Assembly: GCA_006383075.2 (NCBI GenBank)
Contig: SMNH02000005.1
Coordinates: 186,001-250,000 of the forward strand
Direction of reading: 5' to 3'
DNA: 64,000 nt
DNA from: Kordia sp. TARA_039_SRF
GTDB taxonomy: Bacteria; Bacteroidota; Bacteroidia; Flavobacteriales; Flavobacteriaceae
Positions 53,719 through 63,315 of the stretch are shown one piece after another. The position numbers were made by a program, and so were the translations under genes. Position 1 is the first letter of the stretch. Every line of letters starts with the position of its first letter. Under the pieces are notes generated by a model that had not been told where the DNA came from, made no database searches, and saw only the letters and a list, made by a program, of their open reading frames with translations.

Positions 53719-55647
53719 TTATTCTTTCGGAGTCATTAAAATGGCAGCTTTGTTAAAGTCAGAAGCCGCATTGATGACTTCGCGGAAACCTTCGTATTCA
53801 GCAATATCGTATTCAAATTCTTTGTAGAATTCTTCAATAGTAATGGTGAGTTTGTTGCCGTTTATTTTATAATTCGATTCAAATTTACATTTCTGATTGC
53901 CTTCTTCATCCAACAATTCTTTCATGATGATGAGCGATTCCAAACCTTCAATTTCATAATCTTGCGGAATATTCACAACAATTTCATAATTGTAACGATT
54001 CGGATATTGCATCTGAATTGGATTGACGCGTTTGGTTTCTTGGTACAATTCGCTTTGCGTTCCAATCACTTTTCCAACCTGAAAAATATAACTGTCGCCA
54101 GCTTCTTCCAATAATGATTCAGACGTAATAGCACTGTTTACCAAAAAAGGTTTGTTGTATTCCAACTGCAACATTTCCTTGTGTTTGATTTCGTATTTTT
54201 TTACGACTTTATCTTCAATTCCGGAACCTGTTAAATAGTCTTCAAACTCTTTAATAGCTTGCTCTGGTGCCAAATTCAAATACGCGCGATTGTTCATTGC
54301 CCAATGTCCGTAATATTCCTGATTTTGCTCAATTTGCACATATTCCATCTCATCTTCAAACGAAATATTCATGTTTCGTACAACGCGACTGTAATCTTGG
54401 TCTTTTTGTAGAATTTTGTAAAAACTAAATTGCTTTTTGTTGTTGACAAAGATTCCCGTGTTTCCTAGAATATTTGGCGGAATTTCACTCAAACGATAAT
54501 CTACGCGGTTTGGTGTAATGTATTTAAACGCTTTTGGAATGTAAATTAAAAATTCGCGCAGAGCTACTGGATTGAAAAATTCAGAATCAAATTTGTGTTC
54601 GTACACATCAGAGGTAATCACAGGCAAATACTCCACTTTCGCCGCTTCCAACAAATGCGAATACACTTTGATGATTCCCAAATCACTTGCCGATTTATTT
54701 TTCACAATATAATCAATGTCCGAAAGTTGCTCATTGTTGTTTTGCACAATTGTGTAATTCGTTTTCACATAATCGTCAATCAAAAAGGCTTTTGTAAAAT
54801 CGTCTGCGTTTTCGTCTTTGATGATGTTTTTCGCAATTTTGGCAATTTCAGGATGTACTGTCGATGGAAACATGCCTTGCGTAATATTGGTTACCACATT
54901 GCTCCACAACATATCGTCTGTAACGTTGGTGCCAGGACCAAAACATTGATACGCCACATAAGTTTTATTCGATTTTGGAGTCGCGTATTCTTCTTCAATC
55001 ATTGGAACAATATTTTCCAAAATCAGTTGTTTTCCAGCGCTTTTACCGTATGTTCTGTTTTCAAAACTGCTTTCCGCACGATAGGCTTTTACGCGTCCAG
55101 GAAGTTCGCCGTGAATAAAATGATATTCCAAACGCTTGATAGGATAACTTTTTTGCAAGGTTTCGCGTCCGAAGGCAGAATATTCTTTTTCCAATGTGTA
55201 CAACACTTCAATTTCGCTATCTTTTTCGGCACCTTCAATCGCGAAAATTTTAAAATCGCCATATTCTTCTACGTTTTTGACTTCTTTGATATTGTCTTTA
55301 TTCAGCATCGTCACTTTTCCGTCTGGCGTTATTGTACGAGCTTTGATGTCTACAATATTTAGTACATCGTACATAGAAATGTACACCGTATTGTGTGTTT
55401 TAATTCCTTTTTCATCATGTACGCGCGCAATGGTATGTGTAGTTTCAAACTTTTGCAATTTGTTTCCAAACTCAGGAACAACGTATTCTACGACATATTT
55501 CTCCAAAATCGCAATTGACGATTCGTTCGCTTCTTTCTCCGTCAATTCGTGAAGTGTAGGCTTTTTTGCCCAATCGTATTCTTTATAATATTGTGAAAAT
55601 GCTTGCGAAGTACACAAACATAAAATAATGGCAATAATTGCTCTCAT
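53719..55647 (-). CDS. DUF3857 protein with degenerate transglutaminase domain
   Basis: A 642-residue exported protein with a signal peptide (MRAIIAIILCLCTSQAFSQ; start at 55647 chosen over 55668). It has the DUF3857 beta-sandwich at the N-terminus, then a transglutaminase-like helical region and a C-terminal DUF3858-like part. Where the active partner gene has GDCKDMANLL this protein reads SDLGIIKVYSHLL (residues 321-333), so the catalytic cysteine is missing; the His segment also reads FNPVALREF in place of a DNHMITA-like strand. It is likely a non-catalytic paralogue of its upstream neighbour, 10 bp away. Confidence 0.8.
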   Translation of the reverse strand: MRAIIAIILCLCTSQAFSQYYKEYDWAKKPTLHELTEKEANESSIAILEKYVVEYVVPEFGNKLQKFETTHTIARVHDEKGIKTHNTVYISMYDVLNIVDIKARTITPDGKVTMLNKDNIKEVKNVEEYGDFKIFAIEGAEKDSEIEVLYTLEKEYSAFGRETLQKSYPIKRLEYHFIHGELPGRVKAYRAESSFENRTYGKSAGKQLILENIVPMIEEEYATPKSNKTYVAYQCFGPGTNVTDDMLWSNVVTNITQGMFPSTVHPEIAKIAKNIIKDENADDFTKAFLIDDYVKTNYTIVQNNNEQLSDIDYIVKNKSASDLGIIKVYSHLLEAAKVEYLPVITSDVYEHKFDSEFFNPVALREFLIYIPKAFKYITPNRVDYRLSEIPPNILGNTGIFVNNKKQFSFYKILQKDQDYSRVVRNMNISFEDEMEYVQIEQNQEYYGHWAMNNRAYLNLAPEQAIKEFEDYLTGSGIEDKVVKKYEIKHKEMLQLEYNKPFLVNSAITSESLLEEAGDSYIFQVGKVIGTQSELYQETKRVNPIQMQYPNRYNYEIVVNIPQDYEIEGLESLIIMKELLDEEGNQKCKFESNYKINGNKLTITIEEFYKEFEYDIAEYEGFREVINAASDFNKAAILMTPKE

Positions 55648-55657
55648 AGCTATTAAT

Positions 55658-57553
55658 TTACTTTTCAATGATAATACTTTTTTTGTAGGCTTTAATCAAT
55701 TTCTTTACAAAACTATTCCACGCTTCAAAATCTTCTTTTTCAATGCGTAAGGTGTTGATATAGATGCTTTTGTGTTGGATAATTTGATTGTCTTTTTGCT
55801 CATAATGAATGTCAAAACCATAGTCTTTTCCGTCAAATGTAATCGGTTTCGGCACGGAAGTCACTGTATATCCTTCCGGAACGATGAATGTAGTAGTGTA
55901 TTCTTTTTGATACTGATGATCAATTTTTTTAGCGTATTTACGTGTCTCAATATCAATCTTTTGTTTTGATAATACACGGTCAATGTTGAGGTTGAGAATG
56001 GTCTTTGAACCAATCGTTTTGGCGTAATTTTCAATCTGCAAGTCAAACGCCAAGGTCAATTCTTTATATTTCGATTCAATCGGCGATACCGTAATATTTT
56101 GATACTTCGTTTTATTATTTCCAAGCGCCAATGTGGTATTTAAAAACTCTTCTTCAGTATTGTCTTTTTTCTTGTAGAGATAATCTGTGACGAAATCGAC
56201 TCTTTCATATCCTGTCATCACGCGCTTTTCAGACGCTTTGATGCTTCCATCTTCAAACGTAATAGTAGTATTAATGAGAGTTTTGCTTTTTTCCGCAGGT
56301 TGCACGGGCACTTTTTTCAACACAAAACGCTCAGGAGAAATGCCGATTAACGCTTCTTTGGTTTGTGTAAACGAGCTTGGCATGCCAAAATTCACATAAC
56401 TATCCGTTCCATCAATAAAAATAGTGTCATTGTCAATAACTGTAGCTGTAATCATGTGATTGTCAACCATCGGTGTTGGAACTTCGTCATACAAATACGG
56501 ACGATCGCGTGTACCAATCCAAGTTCGATACGCAGGAATTCCCACGTGATTCAACATCACATACAACAAATTTGCCATGTCTTTACAATCGCCGTAACGG
56601 TTTTTACAAACACTTGCCGCACCGCGCGGAATAAATCCGCCCAAACCATCTTCAAACGCTACGTAGGTGATATTTTCTTGTACCCAATTATAAATGGCTT
56701 CCGCTTTTTCGCGGTTAGTTTTATATTTTTTAGCAATATCTTCTGCAATTTCATATACTTTTTTCAAATCGCTTTCGTCAACTTGTTTTGCGAGCGATGC
56801 ATACCAACTGTACAAATCGTTCACATTATTTAAAATCGGAATCGTTTTGCCGTTTTCGGTGTAGTTTTTTATGTGTAAAATAATATGTGGTAAGTGATAC
56901 AAAGCAGCTTCTGCGTCGTCTTCGGCGCTAAATTTTGCTACGTTTTCAGTAGTCCACGTGTAAATATTGTGATTCTTTTTTTCTTCTTTTTGGAAGTTGA
57001 TAGAAATGTTTTCGGTGTGAAACTCTTTAAAACCAATTTCTACGTTTTTAGGAAACTCAATGCGCAACACTGCTTTTTCGGTTGGCGCATACGTTCCAAA
57101 ACGGAATAAACCTAAAAAATGCGGTTCATTGATGACTTCTTTATACTTTAAATCGGTAATCGCGCCTTTGGTAACGCCTGGAAACGTAAAGTTTTTTGTT
57201 TGTTGGTCGCTGTAAAAAATTCCGTCGTCAAATTCGTGTTTGGTTTCTATATAATCGACTTCGAGTTTTTTTCCAGAATCGGGTAAATAGGTCACCGCTT
57301 CAATATCTTCTATTTTGGTAAAACTGTCAAATCGAAGCACTTCGTTAGCAAAATACAGTTTATTCGCGGTCACGTATTCTGCTTTTTCATGAATATTTTT
57401 AACGATTTCAAAATTTCCCTTATCGAGATTGATATTTATATGTTCGGTACGTTCTAAGAAACGGAAATCTTCGGAAGGATTTTTCTGCGCGAAGCTATAC
57501 TGCATCACAAAAAGCAATAGCAATACAGGGAATTTCAAATAAGATGTTGTCAT
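55658..57553 (-). CDS. DUF3857 / transglutaminase-like exported protein
   Basis: A 631-residue protein with a signal peptide ending near FAQ (residue 23); start at 57553 chosen over 57598 because it places the signal at the N-terminus. It has an N-terminal DUF3857 domain, then a transglutaminase-like domain with an intact triad: Cys323 in RYGDCKDMANLL, His366 in DNHMITAT, and an Asp near 381-384 (IDGTDSY). The C-terminal 200 residues are DUF3858-like. Family members are probably envelope proteases or peptide cross-linkers. It lies directly upstream of its catalytically defective relative, so the two may form a pair. Confidence 0.85.
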   Translation of the reverse strand: MTTSYLKFPVLLLLFVMQYSFAQKNPSEDFRFLERTEHININLDKGNFEIVKNIHEKAEYVTANKLYFANEVLRFDSFTKIEDIEAVTYLPDSGKKLEVDYIETKHEFDDGIFYSDQQTKNFTFPGVTKGAITDLKYKEVINEPHFLGLFRFGTYAPTEKAVLRIEFPKNVEIGFKEFHTENISINFQKEEKKNHNIYTWTTENVAKFSAEDDAEAALYHLPHIILHIKNYTENGKTIPILNNVNDLYSWYASLAKQVDESDLKKVYEIAEDIAKKYKTNREKAEAIYNWVQENITYVAFEDGLGGFIPRGAASVCKNRYGDCKDMANLLYVMLNHVGIPAYRTWIGTRDRPYLYDEVPTPMVDNHMITATVIDNDTIFIDGTDSYVNFGMPSSFTQTKEALIGISPERFVLKKVPVQPAEKSKTLINTTITFEDGSIKASEKRVMTGYERVDFVTDYLYKKKDNTEEEFLNTTLALGNNKTKYQNITVSPIESKYKELTLAFDLQIENYAKTIGSKTILNLNIDRVLSKQKIDIETRKYAKKIDHQYQKEYTTTFIVPEGYTVTSVPKPITFDGKDYGFDIHYEQKDNQIIQHKSIYINTLRIEKEDFEAWNSFVKKLIKAYKKSIIIEK

Positions 57554-57685
57554 AAAATACAATTTAATCGGTGTGGAGAAATTTACTTTTACAAGCAAAA
57601 ACAGTCCACTAAATTAGTAAAAACTACGCAAGAAATAGTTGATTTTCCATTGCGAATCTGTAATTTTATAGAACAATTAACAAAA

Positions 57686-58768
57686 ATGATTCCAAGCTTT
57701 CAAAATATTCATCTAAAGTTCCGATTGGATGGCGATTATTTCAATAGAGAAGAACTTAAAGAAGTGGCGTACAGCTTTGTAAAAGAAGGCAAACTACATG
57801 AACAAATTATGGGCGATTTCCTCATAGATTGGCTCAACGATAAGGAATATATCGACGTTTTGACTTCAGGTTCTACAGGAAAACCGAAATCCATTCGATT
57901 GTCGAAACAAGCAATGGTACATTCTTCATTAGCAACGGGCGATTTCTTCGGAATTCACCCAGGAGATTCGGCACTGCAATGTTTGCCATCAAATTTTATC
58001 GCTGGAAAAATGATGCTTGTACGCGCGATGATTTTAGGACTTGAACTCGATTTGGTAGCGCCGACATCGAATCCGTTGGAAAAAATCGAAAAACAATACG
58101 ATTTCTGTGCGATGGTGCCATTACAAGTTGAAAACTCATTGGAACATTTACACAACATCAAAACATTAATCGTTGGCGGCGCGCCAGCATCCAAGAATTT
58201 AATAGCGAGTTTACAAGGACTTTCTGCCAAAATTTTTGCAACGTATGGCATGACAGAAACCATTACACATATAGCAGCAAAACCGTTGAATCATCTGCCG
58301 AAAGGCTCAAACGCGAATTATAAAACCTTACCAAATATCAGTGTTTCCATTGACAACCGAAATTGTTTGGTCATTGACGCGCCAAGAATTGCAGATGAAA
58401 AAATCGTAACGAATGATGTTGTGGACATCATTTCTGAAACGGAATTCAATTGGCTCGGACGATTTGACAACGTGATTAACAGTGGCGGCGTAAAACTCCA
58501 TCCTGAGCAAATAGAAGAGAAGCTTCATTCGTTGATACATCATCGTTTTTTTGTCACTGCTGTAGATGATGAAAAACTAGGAAAAAAGCTGATTCTTTTA
58601 GTTGAAGATGCAACTCAAAACTTAGATACAACACAGTTATTGAAAATCATTCAAGAATCCAAAAAACTCACGAAGTTTGAAATCCCGAAAGCAATTTATA
58701 CTGTAGAAAAATTTCAAGAAACCAACACAGGAAAGGTCCAAAGAACAAAGACGTTACAAACGTTATAA
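57686..58768 (+). CDS. menE: o-succinylbenzoate-CoA ligase (short MenE form)
   Basis: A 360-residue AMP-forming ligase. The P-loop LTSGSTGKPKSIRLSK, ATYGMTETITHIA and FDNVINSGGVKLHPEQIEEKL, ending near ETNTGKVQRTK, mark an acyl-adenylate ligase. It is about 100 residues shorter than typical MenE (missing most of the N-terminal lobe), as is usual in Bacteroidota to my knowledge. Start at 57686 (MIPSFQNIH) is preferred over 57650. It would activate o-succinylbenzoate made by MenC for MenB. It lies downstream of the two DUF3857 genes, divergent from them. Confidence 0.85.
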   Translation: MIPSFQNIHLKFRLDGDYFNREELKEVAYSFVKEGKLHEQIMGDFLIDWLNDKEYIDVLTSGSTGKPKSIRLSKQAMVHSSLATGDFFGIHPGDSALQCLPSNFIAGKMMLVRAMILGLELDLVAPTSNPLEKIEKQYDFCAMVPLQVENSLEHLHNIKTLIVGGAPASKNLIASLQGLSAKIFATYGMTETITHIAAKPLNHLPKGSNANYKTLPNISVSIDNRNCLVIDAPRIADEKIVTNDVVDIISETEFNWLGRFDNVINSGGVKLHPEQIEEKLHSLIHHRFFVTAVDDEKLGKKLILLVEDATQNLDTTQLLKIIQESKKLTKFEIPKAIYTVEKFQETNTGKVQRTKTLQTL

Positions 58769-59008
58769 TTTTGTCCTTCGTTTTTTGTGTTTCGCCGGTT
58801 CGCTTTGTTGTGTGTTGTGAGTTATCCGCTAACAAATAACAAATAACGAAATTTAAAATGTAAAATAAAAAACCGCAAAATTTAAAATTAAAAAGTATTT
58901 TCAACCAGCAACCAGCAACCAAACTCACCCAAAACGCCACTTCACTCATTCCCTGTTTTAAATTTCCTTCATCATACCTAGCTTCGTTAGAAACTTTTAA
59001 AACAATAC

Positions 59009-60946
59009 ATGATGAAAAAACTCGCAATACTATGTACATTTTTGATGGTAAGTCAATTATGGGCGCAAAAAATAGAAGTCAGTGGGCAAATTAAGGACGA
59101 ATCTGGGCAACCGTTGCCAGCGGTTTCTGTTCTAATAAAAAATACTCAAAAAGGTGTTACTGCCGATTTTGAAGGGAAGTATAAAATTCAAACTGATGTT
59201 GGTGCTATTTTAGTGTTTTCTTACGTCGGATTTGCTACGCAAGAAGTTGTAGTAACTCAAAAAGTCTTAAACATCACTTTAAAACAAGATGTAGAATTGG
59301 AAGAAGTAGTTGTTGTAGCATATGGCGGCGCGAAAAATTCCACTAAAGTGTCTTCATCAGTGGCGACTGTTACTTCTGAAAGTACAGAAAAGGCTCCTGT
59401 TAATTCACTAAATCAAGTTTTGAGTGGTGCTGCTAATGGTGTTAAAGTAAATGGTTATAATGGGCAGGGAAAAACGATTGTAATTAGAGGAAGAAGTTCC
59501 ATACAAGGTAATGTTGCATACCCTAATCAAAACTATCAAACGACCAACGAATCTTACAAAGAAATCAACGAAAATACATTTAAAAGAGCAGCGCTAACAC
59601 CCTTGTCTACATTTTCAATTGACGTAGATAAAGCTTCGTATAGCAATGTGCGCAGAATGATTAACAACGGGATGGAAGTTCCTGCAGATGCAGTTAAAAT
59701 TGAAGAAATGATTAATTATTTTGACTATCAATATGCGCAACCAAAAGACAAGCATCCGTTGGCAATTCATACCGAAGTTGGCACAACACCTTGGAACAAA
59801 GAGACAAAATTGGTCAAAATTGCGTTACAGGGAAAAGAAATTCCTTTAGAGAAAATTCCACCATCCAATTTTACATTTTTAATAGATGTTTCTGGTTCGA
59901 TGTCGTCACAAAATAAATTGCCATTGTTGAAATCAGCTTTCAAATTAATGGTTGAAAAAATGCGAAACGAAGACAAAGTCGCAATCGTAGTGTATGCTGG
60001 TGCCGCGGGAATGGTATTAGAGCCAACTTCGGGCGATAATAAAGAAAAAATCTTAAAAGCGTTGAACAATTTACAAGCAGGTGGCTCTACGGCTGGTGGC
60101 GCTGGAATTGAATTGGCATATAAAATTGCTTCGGAAAACTTTATCAAAAATGGAAACAATCGTGTGATTTTGGCAACGGATGGCGATTTTAATGTAGGAA
60201 GAACAAGTCGAAACGATATGGAAACATTGATTGAAAACAAGCGTGAATCTGGCGTGTATTTGTCCGTTTTAGGTTTTGGAATGGGCAATTATAAAGACGA
60301 TCGTTTGGAATTGTTGGCAGACAAAGGAAACGGAAATCACGCGTATATTGATACGATGCAGGAAGCCTATAAAATTTTCGGGAAAGAATTTGGCGGCACA
60401 TTATACACGATTGCGAAAGATGTGAAATTGCAATTGGAGTTCAATCCAAATACAGTACAAGCGTATCGTTTGATTGGCTATGAAAATCGATTGTTAAATG
60501 ATGAAGATTTTAAAGATGATACCAAAGATGCGGGCGAATTGGGCGCAGGACATACCGTAACCGCTTTGTATGAAGTGATTCCTGTTGGTGTGAATTCTGA
60601 CTATTTAAAAGATGTAGACGAATTAAAATACACAAATACAAATAAAACTAAAAAGAAGTATTCAACAGAACTATTGACGGTGAAAATCCGCTACAAAAAG
60701 CCAAATAAAAGCAAAAGTATTCAGTTAAAAGCAGTTGTTGATAATAAAGTGTCTAAGACAAATTCTGAAGATTTCAACTTTACGGCAGCAGTGGCTTTGT
60801 TCGGAATGCAATTGCGAAACTCCGAATTTCACAACAATTCCAAACTGGAAGATGTCGTTGCTTTGGCAGAATCGGGCAGAGGTGAAGACAAAAATGGTTA
60901 CAGAGCAGAATTTATTCGCTTGGTAAAATCGACTTCTACTAAATAA
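59009..60946 (+). CDS. TonB-receptor-like N-terminus fused to YfbK-type vWA protein
   Basis: A 645-residue exported protein with an unusual join. Residues 22-95 after the signal are a carboxypeptidase-regulatory-like domain (GQIKDESGQPLPAVSV ... SYVGFATQEVVV). Residues 96-170 follow the start of a TonB-dependent receptor: VELEEVVVVAYG, then a plug-like segment ending TIVIRGRSSI. No barrel follows. From about residue 190 it is YfbK-like: TFSIDVDKASYSNVRRMI, then a von Willebrand A domain with MIDAS DVSGSMS (293-299) and ATDGDFN, and a DUF3520-type C-terminus. The vWA part binds partners in a metal-dependent way. Start: ATGATG, either codon. Confidence 0.85.
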   Translation: MMKKLAILCTFLMVSQLWAQKIEVSGQIKDESGQPLPAVSVLIKNTQKGVTADFEGKYKIQTDVGAILVFSYVGFATQEVVVTQKVLNITLKQDVELEEVVVVAYGGAKNSTKVSSSVATVTSESTEKAPVNSLNQVLSGAANGVKVNGYNGQGKTIVIRGRSSIQGNVAYPNQNYQTTNESYKEINENTFKRAALTPLSTFSIDVDKASYSNVRRMINNGMEVPADAVKIEEMINYFDYQYAQPKDKHPLAIHTEVGTTPWNKETKLVKIALQGKEIPLEKIPPSNFTFLIDVSGSMSSQNKLPLLKSAFKLMVEKMRNEDKVAIVVYAGAAGMVLEPTSGDNKEKILKALNNLQAGGSTAGGAGIELAYKIASENFIKNGNNRVILATDGDFNVGRTSRNDMETLIENKRESGVYLSVLGFGMGNYKDDRLELLADKGNGNHAYIDTMQEAYKIFGKEFGGTLYTIAKDVKLQLEFNPNTVQAYRLIGYENRLLNDEDFKDDTKDAGELGAGHTVTALYEVIPVGVNSDYLKDVDELKYTNTNKTKKKYSTELLTVKIRYKKPNKSKSIQLKAVVDNKVSKTNSEDFNFTAAVALFGMQLRNSEFHNNSKLEDVVALAESGRGEDKNGYRAEFIRLVKSTSTK

Positions 60947-61062
60947 GTGCGCGACTTTACTCACTAAAATGATACGTTTACTCAATCTAAGTTTTAAAAA
61001 GCAAGAGTTGTACGTACTTTTAAAATAGAATTAACGAAAGGTTGGTTGTTTAGTTGTTTATG

Positions 61063-61102
61063 AAAAACCTAGTAAAATTCTGATTTATTAGGTTTTTCTT
61101 TT
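61063..61102 (+). terminator. Terminator-like hairpin after the vWA gene
   Basis: A stem of up to 14 bp with one G-U pair (AAAAACCTAGTAAA with TTTATTAGGTTTTT) is followed by CTTTTT, about 115 bp after the stop. Confidence 0.65.
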
Positions 61103-61218
61103 TCTGTTAAAAAAATCATAAAAATTAAAGAGAATGGCATAGAGTTTGTGACTTTGTAAAAAGCGAATCTTTGCTTTCGGAAAGAAATAAAGATTAGGTT
61201 ATTTTAGGTTTTTTAGGG

Positions 61219-61260
61219 AGAAAAGGTCTGGTAATTAGTTTACTAGGCCTTTTCTTATTT
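61219..61260 (+). terminator. Second hairpin in the gap after the vWA gene
   Basis: AGAAAAGGTCT (61219-61229) pairs with AGGCCTTTTCT (61245-61255), one G-U pair, then TATTTTT. Together with the hairpin at 61063 it could flank a small transcript of about 160 nt, but no further support is visible. The remaining 60947-61520 gap holds interspersed repeat words (61428-61490) and no gene. Confidence 0.5.
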
Positions 61261-61472
61261 TTGGATAGTTGTGAGATGTTAGTATTGAGAATTGAGAAGT
61301 TTCTTAATGAATTTTGCCTTTTTTGAGATTGTTTTGCAATCAAAAATCATTTGAAGAAGCTTTTTTGAAATGTTGCATGTTGAATTTTGAATTGAGAAAT
61401 TCCAAAGAAACATCAAAAAACAACACTTCGACAGTCTCAGTATAAAAGCGAAGCGACCTAACACCTGCCACA

Positions 61473-61490
61473 TTGAGCTTAGTCGAAATG
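61473..61490 (+). repeat. Short interspersed word TTGAGCTTAGTCGAAATG
   Basis: It is nearly the same as TTGAGCGTAGTCGAAA inside the dnaK 3' duplication (34164-34179). An AGCGAAGCGACCTAA repeat (61447) precedes it by a few bases, and an ACTTCGACAG word is present at 61425. Confidence 0.45.
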
Positions 61491-61520
61491 TAACACCCAA
61501 AAAGGCACAGCCGTTTCAAA

Positions 61521-63149
61521 TCATACCTGAATCACTCCCAAATTGAAAGGTTTCTCAATCGGCGCTTGATTTGCCGCTTCAATTCCCATTGAAATCCAAG
61601 TACGTGTGTCTAACGGATTGATAATCGCATCTGTCCACAAACGTGCTGCCGCGTAATACGGAGAAATTTGCTTGTCATAACGCGATTTGATTTTATTGAA
61701 TAACTCGTCTTCTTTCTCTTTTGTGATTTTTTCTCCCTGTTTTTTCAAGGAAGCGGTTTCTATCTGTAACAACACTTTTGCTGCCGAATTTCCGCTCATT
61801 ACGGCTAATTCTGCACTTGGCCATGCTGCAATCAATCGTGGATCGTATGCTTTTCCACACATGGCATAATTTCCTGCTCCATAGGAATTTCCAACAACAA
61901 TCGTAAACTTCGGAACCACACTATTGCTCACTGCATTTACCATTTTGGCACCATCTTTAATAATACCGCCGTGTTCTGATTTGCTTCCAACCATAAAGCC
62001 TGTCACATCTTGTAAAAACACCAACGGAATCTTCTTTTGATTGCAATTGGCGATAAATCGTGTTGCTTTATCTGCGGAGTCTGAATAAATCACACCTCCA
62101 AACTGCATTTCGCCTTTTTTGCTCTTCACCAACTTGCGTTGATTCGCCACAATACCAACGGCCCAACCATCAATTCGCGCGTATGCGGTAATAATACTTT
62201 GTCCGTAGCCTTCTTTATATTCGTCAAACTCAGAATTGTCTACTAAACGTTTAATGATTTCTTTCATATCGTACTGCTCGTGACGCGCTTTTGGCAGAAT
62301 TCCAAAAATTTCCTCAGGATTTTCCTTAGGTTTTGCCGCTTCTACGCGATTAAAACCAGTAGGCGTATAATCGCCAATCTTGCTAACAATATTCTGAATT
62401 GTGGTTAACGCATCTTTATCATCTTTCGATTTGTAATCGGTCACACCAGAAATTTCACAGTGTGTTGTAGCGCCACCAAGTGTTTCGTTATCAATACTTT
62501 CGCCAATGGCAGCTTTCACCAGATAACTTCCCGCCAAGAAAATACTTCCAGTTTTGTCAACAATCAAGGCTTCGTCACTCATAATCGGTAAATACGCGCC
62601 ACCAGCGACACAACTTCCCATAACAGCAGCAATTTGAGTAATTCCCATGCTGCTCATCACGGCATTATTTCTAAAAATGCGTCCGAAATGTTCCTTATCG
62701 GGAAAAATCTCATCTTGCATTGGCAAATACACACCAGCACTATCAACCAAATAAATAATTGGCAATCTATTTTCAATAGAAATTTCCTGCGCACGCAGAT
62801 TCTTTTTTGCGGTGATTGGAAACCAAGCGCCCGCTTTCACTGTAGCATCATTTGCGACAACAATGCATTGTTTTCCTTTAATATAGCCAATCTTTACAAC
62901 CACGCCACCTGAGGGGCAGCCGCCGTGTTCCTCGTACATATCTTCTCCAACAAACGCTCCAATTTCTATAGCAGGTTTCTTGTCATCAAGTAAAAAGTCG
63001 ATACGCTCGCGCGCGGTCATTTTGCCTTTACTATGATGTTTATCAATACGTTTTTGTCCCCCACCTAAGGCAACTTTGGCAAGGCGTTGACGTAATTCAG
63101 ATGCTAAAAGTTTGTTGTGATCTTCGTTCTTATTGAAGTTGATGTCCAT
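61521..63149 (-). CDS. Acyl-CoA carboxylase, carboxyltransferase (beta) subunit
   Basis: A 542-residue crotonase-fold carboxyltransferase of the propionyl-/methylcrotonyl-CoA carboxylase group. KGKMTARERIDFLLDD, CPSGGVVVKIGYI, LVDSAGVYLPMQDEIFPDKEHFGRIF (the MCC beta-like segment), and VGNSYGAGNYAMCGKAYDPRLIAAWPSAELAVM are conserved. It transfers the carboxyl from biotin to an acyl-CoA; the internal motifs favour the methylcrotonyl-CoA (leucine breakdown) branch. The biotin-carrying alpha subunit is not in this window. Start MDINFNKNEDHN at 63149; length normal. Confidence 0.88.
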   Translation of the reverse strand: MDINFNKNEDHNKLLASELRQRLAKVALGGGQKRIDKHHSKGKMTARERIDFLLDDKKPAIEIGAFVGEDMYEEHGGCPSGGVVVKIGYIKGKQCIVVANDATVKAGAWFPITAKKNLRAQEISIENRLPIIYLVDSAGVYLPMQDEIFPDKEHFGRIFRNNAVMSSMGITQIAAVMGSCVAGGAYLPIMSDEALIVDKTGSIFLAGSYLVKAAIGESIDNETLGGATTHCEISGVTDYKSKDDKDALTTIQNIVSKIGDYTPTGFNRVEAAKPKENPEEIFGILPKARHEQYDMKEIIKRLVDNSEFDEYKEGYGQSIITAYARIDGWAVGIVANQRKLVKSKKGEMQFGGVIYSDSADKATRFIANCNQKKIPLVFLQDVTGFMVGSKSEHGGIIKDGAKMVNAVSNSVVPKFTIVVGNSYGAGNYAMCGKAYDPRLIAAWPSAELAVMSGNSAAKVLLQIETASLKKQGEKITKEKEDELFNKIKSRYDKQISPYYAAARLWTDAIINPLDTRTWISMGIEAANQAPIEKPFNLGVIQV

Positions 63150-63261
63150 GGTTGTTTAATTTTCAGTTGCTAAAATACGAAACATAAATTGCTATTAAAA
63201 GCGGTACACTTTGAAAGTTTTCTTAAAAAATCATTAAATAAATTACATGGAAATATATTCC

Positions 63262-63292
63262 TTGGAAAATAAAAATATTATACCTACATTTG
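63262..63292 (+). promoter_or_regulatory. Consensus Bacteroidota promoter of the DoxX gene
   Basis: TTG (63262-63264), a 20-nt spacer and TACATTTG (63285-63292) match the -33/-7 model at every defined position. The start would fall near 63299, about 17 bp before the ATG at 63316. This rules out the longer frame starting at 63247, whose ATG lies upstream of the promoter. Confidence 0.7.
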
Positions 63293-63315
63293 TAAAGATT
63301 TTAAAACTAACGAAC

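Noticed and set aside
54595-56833. Plus-strand frames of up to 255 codons over the DUF3857 genes
   Set aside because: They are Phe/His/Arg-rich antisense translations of two genes with clear signal peptides and domains.
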